Positions 1-6,152 of a DNA stretch of 9,767 nucleotides are shown here, piece after piece. Numbering within the stretch: position 1 is the stretch's first letter; each line of letters begins with the position of its first letter. The DNA is from an uncultured Planctomycetaceae bacterium (lineage in GTDB: Bacteria; Planctomycetota; Planctomycetia; Pirellulales; UBA1268). The DNA is taken from assembly GCA_903949225.1 (NCBI GenBank), contig CAJAYZ010000926.1, forward strand, positions 1 to 9,767, read 5' to 3'. Position numbers and translations under genes: made by a program. Under the pieces are notes generated by a model. That model was not told where the DNA came from. It did no database searches and saw only the letters and a program-made list of their open reading frames with translations.

Positions 1-3000
1 TCCTTCTCCTTCGCGATCCCGTCGAGCTTCGGCCCCACGTCGCCGCCGACCCCTTCGGCGCGGTGGCAGCGGACGCACGACACGGCCACTTTGCCGAAGA
101 AGACCGCCCGTCCCTTTGCCGCGTCTCCGCCGTCGAGGCAGTCGCCCCAGGCGGCAGTCGAGTCGGCTTGGAGGGCCGTGGCGACTCGTTCGGCGGCGAG
201 CCGATCAGCCACCTGCTGGCCGAGGCGGCGGGCAGCCGCTTCGTTGATCTCGAGCTCCGTGGCCGCGTCGCGCTTCGATCGGAGCCCGTCGACGAGCGCC
301 GCGACGGCGGACGTGGCAGCCGGGTCATCGATCCTGCCGAGGAGATCGATCGCCGTCTGCCGCTCCCCGACATCGGCCGCGGCAGCGGCCCGTGCGAGCT
401 CCGCCACCGTCTCCGCAGCCGGCAATCGGGCAGCCCGTACCTTCCTTGCGGCCGACCTCACAACCGGGCTCGCGTCGCGGAGGAGCGCCGCGGAAAGATC
501 GATCGCCGAGGTGTCGCCAGCCGCGTCGAGCGTCACGAGCGCTTCGGCCCGCGAGACGGGGCTCCGCGAGCCGTCGCGAGCCCAGTCGGCCAAGAGCGGG
601 CCGACGGAGGCGATCCCCAGTTCCGCGGCCCCCTTGAGGAGGCCCGCGCGGAGCGTGTCGTCGAGATTCGAGGCGAGCAGATCGGGAAGCGCGGTCTCGA
701 GCGCCTCTCGGGCCGGGGCGGCACCGCGCGGGTCGATCGGCTGCCATGATCCGTTGACGCGACTGCGCACCGGAGGCTGGCTCCAGCTCCGGAGGACGTC
801 GAGGGCCAGGGCACGGATCGCGACCGGCGCGTCGGACCGGGCTGCGAGCGCCACGAGGCGCTCGGCATCGGCCTTCGTCCCCGATCGCTCGGCCGCAGCC
901 ACCGCCCGGCGGAGAAATGCCTCATCGAGCGGTCCGGTGGCAACGCGCTTGGCAAGCTCGCTCCACACTCCAGCCAACGGGAGATCGTGGATCGCCCGGG
1001 CTGCTTCGGTGGCCACGCGCGGGTCGGCATCGTCGAGGAATCCAGCCACGACGTCACTGCCAAGACGCCGCAGCGCGATCACCGCGGCCAGACGCACCCG
1101 CGGCGACGGATCGGTGGAGAACGCAGCGAGGCCCACGAGGTCGCTCACACCGGCAAGCCCCATCACGATCGCGTGGCGGTAGTGGGGATCGGCCGCCGCC
1201 ACGCCGTCGGCTTCGGCAGCCAGCGCACGCGCAGCCACCGGATCGGGGCCGCTTTGCCGGCCGATCCGGCCAAGGGCGATAGCTGCAGCCGAACGGACAT
1301 GGAGGTCATGATCGTGGAGCAAGCCGATGAGCTTCGCCCGGTCGGCCTCATCGACTGCGGCACCGGAATCGCCGAGCTCCCGCGCGGCCACCATGCGGAT
1401 CGCCCAAGACGGATCGCCGAGCAGCGGACCGAACGGGAGGACCACGGAAGGCCTGAGCAAGGAACCTCGTGCCATCTGGGCGAGTCCTTGGATGGCATGG
1501 ACACGGGCCAACAGCTTCGCCTCCGGTTCGGCAGCTACCACCTCGAGCGACGCGTCGTCGCCGCGGCGGACAAGCTCCCACTGCGCCTCCAGTCGCACGC
1601 GGCGATCGACGTGCCCGAGGAGTGTCGCCAGCCGAGACGCCTTGAGTTGCTCCCAGTCTCCGCCGAGCAGCGATTGCACCTCGTCGACCTCCGCCTGCTC
1701 GTCCGCCGAACGCTGCCCGGGGACGAAGCGCCAGATCCTTCCCTTCCCCTCCCCCTCCCAGCCATGAACCCAGTCGCTCACCCACAGGCTGCCGTCCGGG
1801 CCCACCTCGGCATCGGTGGCGAGGACGTTGCGGAAGGTCTCCTCCTCGTCAGCAGGCGCGAAGCTCGCTCCCTTGGGAACGACGCGAAAGGTGCGGATTG
1901 AGCTGTTGGCCGCGCCGCCGCGGAAATCGCAGAGGAGGAAGCGCCCGTCGAAGTGCTTGCCCAGCCCGGTGCCGGGATAGAACGAAAGCCCCGATGGCCC
2001 GGAGCCGATGTGGGCCAGCGGCGGGATGATCCAGGCAGGCTGTCCATCGTGGGCCGTGTGCCAGAGCTTCTCGCGGTGCCAGGGGCCGCGATCCTCCATG
2101 TACTGAAACGACATGTTCCAGCCCGAGTCGCTCCCCGGAAGGACGTGGACGAGCCGCGCCTGATCGCCTCCGTCGGAGTTGTTGTCGACGGTGAACAGGT
2201 TGCCGAGATCGTCGAAGGCGAGCTCCTGCGGATTGCGGAGGCTCGTGGCAAAGATCTCGAAGCCGGTGCCGTCGGGATTACAGCGAAATACGGCGCCGCT
2301 GCCGGGATCGTGGTACGTCTGGCCGTCGAGGGAGATCTTGTAGCCACGATCGCCGATCGAGAAGTAGATCCGTCCGTCCGGCCCGAGGACGAGGCCATGG
2401 AGGTCGTGGCCGCGGAGGGCAACCCGGATCCCGTAACCGGTGGAGAGCTCCTGCCGCTCGCCGGTGCTGCCATCGATCTGGCCATCACCATCGAGATCGC
2501 GGAGCCTATAGAACGACGGGATGCAGGCAAGCCACACCTCGCCGCGCCGGGCGAGGATCCCGGCTGCCGTCCCTGCCATCAGCCCATTGAAGCCATCGGC
2601 ATAGACACTCGCTTCGTCGGCGACGCCGTCGCCGTCGGTATCGACGAGCATCCGCACCCGATCGTCATCGAGCTCCCACTCGGCGACCGTCTTCGGGTCG
2701 AGGAGCCGGCGGTAGAACACATCGCGATCTTCGAGAGACTGTGCAGCGAGATCGGCGTTGACCCACGCGTCATCGTGGCCGCGGTTGTCGTTGACCGCCC
2801 GCCCCTGCCGAAACGTCTCGCAGACGAACACGCGCCCCTTCTCGTCGACCGAGAACGCCACGGGATTTGCAACATCGGGCTCGGCCGCAAATAGCCGCGC
2901 CTCGAATCCCTCCCGCATCCCGAACGCAGCCGCCGCCGTCGCCGGCTCGTCCGATTTCTCGGCGATGGTCGGCTTCTTCGGCGAAGGAATCGGGTGCCCG

Positions 3001-3080
3001 CCGGGAACAGCGAAGGCTGTTGCCCCAGCGAGGAGGGCGAGGATGACGGTCAGGGCGACGACGGGAGAACGAACCGGCAC
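1..3080 (-). CDS. Exported PVC-type dehydrogenase-like propeller with HEAT repeats and C-terminal c-type heme site (3' end outside window)
   Basis: Partial gene: one open frame from a GTG at 3080 to the window edge, 1026 complete codons with no stop. I read it codon by codon, and landmarks at residues 433, 775 and 1006 are all in phase. Residues 1-24 are a Sec-type signal peptide (basic start, hydrophobic core, cleavage near TAFA). Residues about 55-450 resemble the putative membrane-bound dehydrogenase domain of Pirellula/Verrucomicrobium proteins (TIGR02604 type), related to soluble glucose/sorbosone dehydrogenase propellers. Visible signatures are GHDLHG (224-229) followed by GPDGRIYFSIGDRG, and LRNPQE (281-286). 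Two acidic DxDGDG loops (147-152 and 195-200) could bind calcium. Residues about 460-970 are Ala/Leu/Arg-rich helical repeats of HEAT type. CVRCH (1002-1006) is the covalent heme site of a TIGR02603-type cytochrome domain, of which roughly the last 100 residues should lie outside. Likely role: periplasmic or membrane-associated oxidation of a sugar or alcohol with electron transfer through heme c. The substrate and cofactor are not determinable. It follows the DUF1080 gene by 72 bases. Confidence 0.9.
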   Translation of the reverse strand, partial: MPVRSPVVALTVILALLAGATAFAVPGGHPIPSPKKPTIAEKSDEPATAAAAFGMREGFEARLFAAEPDVANPVAFSVDEKGRVFVCETFRQGRAVNDNRGHDDAWVNADLAAQSLEDRDVFYRRLLDPKTVAEWELDDDRVRMLVDTDGDGVADEASVYADGFNGLMAGTAAGILARRGEVWLACIPSFYRLRDLDGDGQIDGSTGERQELSTGYGIRVALRGHDLHGLVLGPDGRIYFSIGDRGYKISLDGQTYHDPGSGAVFRCNPDGTGFEIFATSLRNPQELAFDDLGNLFTVDNNSDGGDQARLVHVLPGSDSGWNMSFQYMEDRGPWHREKLWHTAHDGQPAWIIPPLAHIGSGPSGLSFYPGTGLGKHFDGRFLLCDFRGGAANSSIRTFRVVPKGASFAPADEEETFRNVLATDAEVGPDGSLWVSDWVHGWEGEGKGRIWRFVPGQRSADEQAEVDEVQSLLGGDWEQLKASRLATLLGHVDRRVRLEAQWELVRRGDDASLEVVAAEPEAKLLARVHAIQGLAQMARGSLLRPSVVLPFGPLLGDPSWAIRMVAARELGDSGAAVDEADRAKLIGLLHDHDLHVRSAAAIALGRIGRQSGPDPVAARALAAEADGVAAADPHYRHAIVMGLAGVSDLVGLAAFSTDPSPRVRLAAVIALRRLGSDVVAGFLDDADPRVATEAARAIHDLPLAGVWSELAKRVATGPLDEAFLRRAVAAAERSGTKADAERLVALAARSDAPVAIRALALDVLRSWSQPPVRSRVNGSWQPIDPRGAAPAREALETALPDLLASNLDDTLRAGLLKGAAELGIASVGPLLADWARDGSRSPVSRAEALVTLDAAGDTSAIDLSAALLRDASPVVRSAARKVRAARLPAAETVAELARAAAAADVGERQTAIDLLGRIDDPAATSAVAALVDGLRSKRDAATELEINEAAARRLGQQVADRLAAERVATALQADSTAAWGDCLDGGDAAKGRAVFFGKVAVSCVRCHRAEGVGGDVGPKLDGIAKEK

Positions 3081-3088
3081 GGCAATGA

Positions 3089-3094
3089 CTCCTC
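3089..3094 (-). promoter_or_regulatory. Ribosome binding site supporting the GTG start at 3080
   Basis: The minus-strand sequence GAGGAG lies 8 bases before the GTG codon. No ATG in this frame gives a better start: the next in-frame Met falls at residue 55, which would remove the obvious signal peptide. The site sits in an 8-base palindrome (CCTCGAGG, 3091-3098). Confidence 0.7.
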
Positions 3095-3152
3095 GAGGAT
3101 GGCGAGCCTCGAATTATCGTCGCAATCCCGATCGGTGCCAGTCGAGGTTTGC

Positions 3153-4907
3153 TCAGGGGAGGTGGCGAATCCTCAAGCGGCGGAACTCGACCGGCGCCCC
3201 CTCCGACTCCAGACACAAAAAGCCCTCGGCCGGCTTGCATTCGGTGCCGCCGGAAACCTCGTGGCCATTGACCCACAGCCGCACCTCGCCGTCGATGGCG
3301 CGGATGTAGTAGTGATTCCACTCAGGCGATCCTCGGGAATGACGGGCGGTGGGGAAGCTCCGCTTTCCACCGGGGGCGACGGGGGGAAAGGGCGTCATGT
3401 CGGAGCTGCCGACCGGGAAGACGTCGCCGTCGGTCGTGAACCAATCCGATTTCTTCCCCGTCGACCGCTCGTACTCTTCGGCATAACCATGATCGAGCAC
3501 CTGGACCTCGATTCCGCCCGGAGGAAGCGCCCCCGGCTTGAGGTTCTCGAGAACGCTGGCGGGAGCCCAGAGGAAGACCCCTGAATTGCCCCCCTTCGTG
3601 AGGTGCCGCCACTCGACCGACATCTCCAGATTCTTGACCGGCTGCTTCGTCTTGATGACGCCGACCGGCCGGCCGGTGCAGTGAACGCCGCCATCCTTCC
3701 AGGTCCACGTGTCGGGCTCGCCGTTGACGTTCTCAAACTCCTCGCCCGTCAGATCGCGCCACCCCGGGCCGCTCCCCTCGAGCGTGGAGAGCTCACGGAT
3801 GGCGACGTTGCGGACGCGCATCGGCGCGCCGTGCGTCTGAATCTGGATCGGACCCTTCTCCGGGAGCGGCGTGCCGGCGGCGAAGAAGTTGGCCAGCCGC
3901 GCATCGTCGACGACGACACGGTCGTTGAGGATCACGGTGACATGCTCCCCCTGCATCCGGATTCGGGTCGTGTTCCACGTGCCTGTCGGGCTGTCGGCTC
4001 GCTCCAGCGGCCACTTGCCGGGGCTGTCGGCGGGGTTGTTCCACAAGCCCCCGGAGCCCTTCTGGCTGCCATGCTGGAAGTCACGTTCGCAGTCGGGATC
4101 CCAGATCTGCACCTGGGGATTGCCGCGGAGATAGATGCCGCTGTCGGCGCACGACTCCGGGAGCATCCACTCGAGGTGCAATTCGTAGTCGCCGTAGTCG
4201 CGATCGGTGGTGAGGAACACGCCGTGACCGTCGCTGACGATCTCTCCCCCCTCCACCTTCCAGTGCTGACGCATGTCGGCATCCCACTCCGCCTGCTTCG
4301 CAGCCCGATCTTCAGGAGAGAGCGCCGCCTCGGCCGCCGGATCGAAGTGAGGGCGGCCGCGCCAGCCGGAGAGGTCACTTCCGTTGAAAAGGGGCGTGAA
4401 GCCAGCCGGTGTCGTCGGCTGCGGGAGCCGCGCCGACTGCCAGGCGAGAAACCGCCACTGGCCGTTCTCTTCGCGCCAGGTGGCGAGATAGGAAAGGTTG
4501 ACCGCCATCGGCCCGGTGGCGTTGACGACCTTGATCCGCGCCTTCCCTGACTCGATCGCAATCCCCGGCGCCGGAAACCGCCACGACCTCTCCCCCGGCG
4601 CGTACTCGACATACTTGGTCTTCCCCGAGACGAGGTTGGCGAGGAACGCCTCCTTCGTGTCGGCCACCCCGCTGGAATGGATGTAATGGAGATCGTCGGA
4701 GAGGATCGCCCCGAGGGCGGCGACATCCCCTGCCACCAGCGCCGCCACGCGGGCATCGGCTGCGGCATTGAGAGCCCCTTCCCGATCCGTGGCGGCAGGG
4801 GCCGGGGCCGGCTCCTGGGCGGGCAGACGGGCGCTGAAGGCGAGCGGGAAAACGATCGCCGCCGCGATGGCGCGGCAGACGAGGAGACAAAGGTTGGGGC
4901 GATTCAT
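3153..4907 (-). CDS. Exported three-domain protein: NTF2/SnoaL-like domain plus two DUF1080 (3-keto-disaccharide hydrolase family) domains
   Basis: 584 residues from the ATG at 4907. Residues 1-30 form a Sec signal peptide with probable cleavage after ARLPA. Residues about 44-158 resemble a DUF4440/SnoaL-like (NTF2-fold) domain, with LHYIHSSG and DTKEAFLANL followed by WREENGQWRFLAW. Residues about 168-372 are a first DUF1080 domain: LFNGSDLSGW, DSGIYLRG (255-262), VQIWD, then GTWNTTRIR (309-317) and GAPMRVRNVAIR. Residues about 382-581 are a second copy: WRDLTGEE, GGNSGVFLWA (439-448), IEVQVLDHGY, EWNHYYIRA (529-537), GAPVEFRRLRIR. The two copies share the motif order but are strongly diverged. 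DUF1080 (PF06439) proteins are concanavalin-like folds linked to breakage of 3-keto-glycosides made by Gfo/Idh-type oxidoreductases. A Gfo/Idh gene lies 65 bases upstream, which fits that pairing. The role of the NTF2-like part is unknown; it could bind a small ligand or help oligomerise. The frame stays open for 245 codons upstream of 4907, but that part lies antiphase over the Gfo/Idh gene and is rejected. Confidence 0.92.
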   Translation of the reverse strand: MNRPNLCLLVCRAIAAAIVFPLAFSARLPAQEPAPAPAATDREGALNAAADARVAALVAGDVAALGAILSDDLHYIHSSGVADTKEAFLANLVSGKTKYVEYAPGERSWRFPAPGIAIESGKARIKVVNATGPMAVNLSYLATWREENGQWRFLAWQSARLPQPTTPAGFTPLFNGSDLSGWRGRPHFDPAAEAALSPEDRAAKQAEWDADMRQHWKVEGGEIVSDGHGVFLTTDRDYGDYELHLEWMLPESCADSGIYLRGNPQVQIWDPDCERDFQHGSQKGSGGLWNNPADSPGKWPLERADSPTGTWNTTRIRMQGEHVTVILNDRVVVDDARLANFFAAGTPLPEKGPIQIQTHGAPMRVRNVAIRELSTLEGSGPGWRDLTGEEFENVNGEPDTWTWKDGGVHCTGRPVGVIKTKQPVKNLEMSVEWRHLTKGGNSGVFLWAPASVLENLKPGALPPGGIEVQVLDHGYAEEYERSTGKKSDWFTTDGDVFPVGSSDMTPFPPVAPGGKRSFPTARHSRGSPEWNHYYIRAIDGEVRLWVNGHEVSGGTECKPAEGFLCLESEGAPVEFRRLRIRHLP

Positions 4908-4916
4908 GAGCGAAAT

Positions 4917-4920
4917 CCTC
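4917..4920 (-). promoter_or_regulatory. Ribosome binding site deciding the start at 4907
   Basis: Minus-strand GAGGAT (4915-4920) ends 7 bases before the ATG at 4907. The reading frame is open far upstream, so this site together with the signal peptide that starts here fixes the start. Confidence 0.65.
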
Positions 4921-4948
4921 GGCGGGGCGTGTTTTGTCGGAAGGTGGT

Positions 4949-4962
4949 GGCGTGGCAACGCC
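4949..4962. other. Small perfect hairpin between the Gfo/Idh and DUF1080 genes
   Basis: Arms GGCGT (4949-4953) and ACGCC (4958-4962) pair perfectly around a 4-base loop, in the 65-base gap just after the upstream stop codon at 4973. There is no U tract on either strand, so it is unlikely to terminate strongly. It could be a weak RNA-stabilising or processing element, or chance in GC-rich DNA. Confidence 0.3.
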
Positions 4963-4972
4963 GGGAAAGGTG

Positions 4973-6001
4973 TCAGGCCAACCGAACCGGCTGGCCTCCG
5001 TGTGCGGCACTCTGGTCGGCGGCAAAGATCACGTCGAAGGTCTTTGCGGCCTCGGGGAAGCTCGTCAGCGGCATCTCGACGCCGGCATCGAGGGCGTCGA
5101 AGAAGGCCTGGAATTGGGCCTGGTAGGGATGGTCGCTGACGTCGCCGGAATCGAGGAGCTTCATGGCGAGCGTGCTCCAGGCATGCCTGTCGGTATGGAG
5201 CTTCTGCGAATGGAAGCGGTTGTCGAGGAGGCTTCCCTCGCTCCCCACCAGATGCGTGTGGAAGTAGTAGGGCTGGAGGCAGTCGACGATCGCCGCCGAC
5301 TTGCCGACGGCGCCCCCCTTGAAGTGGAGGAGGGTGACACTCGAGGTGTCGTATTCGTAGGGGGCGAAGACTTCGCTGGCTGACTTCGTCGACAGGCTCG
5401 TGACGCTCTCCACCTCGCCCCCCATCAACAGCATTAGCGCGTCGAGGGCATGACAGCCGGCGGTGAGGAGGGCGCTGCCGCCATCCTTCTTGCCGGTGTT
5501 CCAACGGAACTGGCCGTACCAGGGGCCGATGCCGTGGTAGTAGTCGACTTCGCCGTAATGGAGACGGCCGAGGAGCCCTTCGTCGAGGAGGGCCTTCGTG
5601 ACGCGGAACTGGCTCGAGAACCGGCACTCGAAGCAGACGCATCCCTTCACGCCATGCTTCGTCGCCGCGGCGACGATGTCGCGCACTTCGCCGGGCGAGT
5701 TTGCCATCGGCTTCTCGAGGATGATGTGCTTGCCGGCGGCTGCGGCAGCCACGGCCTGATCCCGATGCTCGCTGGGATAGCTCGTGATGTCGACGACATC
5801 GATCGACTGGTCGGCGAGGAGATCCTCGAGCTTTCTGTAGGCCTTCATCGGCCGACCATGCTTGACGGAGAGTTCGGCGGCATCGAGGGGCCGCGACGAG
5901 CAGACCGCGGTCACCTGTCCCTGCCGGGTGGCATTGATGGCGTCGATGTGCGCCGTTGCCGCCCAGCCATAGCCGATCACACCGACATTTCTCGTCTTCA
6001 T
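4973..6001 (-). CDS. Gfo/Idh/MocA-family NAD(P)-dependent oxidoreductase, cytoplasmic
   Basis: 342 residues from the ATG at 6001, close to the usual 330-390 of the family. The N-terminal Rossmann fold starts at once (MKTRNVGVIGYGWAA) with a GxGxxA nucleotide-binding loop at residues 10-15 and no signal peptide, so the enzyme should be cytoplasmic. LEKPMA (95-100) holds the family's conserved catalytic-site lysine (K97). AGCHALD (181-187) supplies the His and Asp of the HxxD catalytic motif (H184, D187). The rest is the alpha/beta substrate domain. Family members oxidise or reduce sugar, inositol or amino-sugar hydroxyls; the substrate cannot be read from sequence. The frame extends 19 codons further to a GTG at 6058, but that lies inside a perfect hairpin, has no Shine-Dalgarno sequence, and would add a non-family tail. 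The DUF1080 gene follows 65 bases downstream, suggesting this enzyme makes or consumes the keto-sugar handled by that protein. It is also downstream of the NagB/PIG-L gene. Confidence 0.95.
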   Translation of the reverse strand: MKTRNVGVIGYGWAATAHIDAINATRQGQVTAVCSSRPLDAAELSVKHGRPMKAYRKLEDLLADQSIDVVDITSYPSEHRDQAVAAAAAGKHIILEKPMANSPGEVRDIVAAATKHGVKGCVCFECRFSSQFRVTKALLDEGLLGRLHYGEVDYYHGIGPWYGQFRWNTGKKDGGSALLTAGCHALDALMLLMGGEVESVTSLSTKSASEVFAPYEYDTSSVTLLHFKGGAVGKSAAIVDCLQPYYFHTHLVGSEGSLLDNRFHSQKLHTDRHAWSTLAMKLLDSGDVSDHPYQAQFQAFFDALDAGVEMPLTSFPEAAKTFDVIFAADQSAAHGGQPVRLA

Positions 6002-6009
6002 CAAAGCCC

Positions 6010-6014
6010 CCTCC
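6010..6014 (-). promoter_or_regulatory. Ribosome binding site deciding the start at 6001
   Basis: Minus-strand GGAGG, continued by GGG, lies 8 bases before the ATG at 6001. It supports that start over the in-frame GTG at 6058. Confidence 0.7.
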
Positions 6015-6053
6015 GCGCGCCCCGAAGGCCGCCGATTGATCCTCCCCACCCCG

Positions 6054-6073
6054 GTCACGCGCTCGCGCGTGAC
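6054..6073. promoter_or_regulatory. Perfect 8-bp-stem hairpin/palindrome upstream of the Gfo/Idh gene
   Basis: Arms GTCACGCG (6054-6061) and CGCGTGAC (6066-6073) are exact inverted copies around the loop CTCG. It lies 53-72 bases before the start codon at 6001, in the longest gap of the window. It may be a dimeric operator site or a 5' UTR stem-loop. There is no T run on either side, so an intrinsic terminator is less likely. Its right arm runs into the 11-bp tandem repeats and shares their GTGAC/GTCAC core. Confidence 0.5.
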
Positions 6074-6100
6074 TTCCCCGTCACTTCCCCGTCACTACCA
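6068..6100. repeat. Three tandem 11-bp repeats
   Basis: Plus-strand units CGTGACTTCCC (6068-6078), CGTCACTTCCC (6079-6089) and CGTCACTACCA (6090-6100). Units 1 and 2 differ at one position; unit 3 differs from unit 2 at two. The 11-bp period is close to one helical turn, which would place the GTCAC cores on one face of the DNA, as in arrays of protein-binding half-sites. The array lies about 70-100 bases before the Gfo/Idh start. The function is inferred only. Confidence 0.6.
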
Positions 6101-6131
6101 AGAGCACTAGCCTCAAGAGAAACAGCATCGC

Positions 6132-6152
6132 GCCGGCACGCCTCCGGCCGGC
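6132..6152 (-). terminator. Possible weak terminator after the NagB/PIG-L gene
   Basis: Immediately after the TGA stop (6153-6155), the minus strand carries GCCGGC, a 9-base loop and GCCGGC again, giving a 6-bp all-GC stem. About 7 bases later comes the short pyrimidine stretch TGTTTCTCTT. The U tract is poor and displaced, so this is a weak call. An attenuating or RNA 3'-end-protecting hairpin is equally possible. Confidence 0.35.

Noticed and set aside
1953..2894. 313-codon plus-strand open frame opposite the dehydrogenase-like gene
   Set aside because: It is the antisense shadow of the propeller domain; it has no domain or start signal of its own, and the minus-strand frame has clear motifs.
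3081..3152. Possible promoter or terminator in the gap between the DUF1080 and dehydrogenase-like genes
   Set aside because: Only a CCTCGAGG palindrome at the ribosome binding site is seen, with no stem plus T run and no convincing -35/-10 pair, which fits read-through transcription.
4908..5642. 245-codon upstream extension of the DUF1080 gene frame
   Set aside because: It overlaps the Gfo/Idh gene on the same strand in another frame, is Arg/Pro-rich, and the signal peptide and Shine-Dalgarno sequence place the true start at 4907.
6002..6058. 19-residue N-terminal extension of the cytoplasmic Gfo/Idh protein from a GTG
   Set aside because: The GTG falls within a perfect hairpin and lacks a Shine-Dalgarno sequence, while the ATG at 6001 has a strong one and matches the usual family start.
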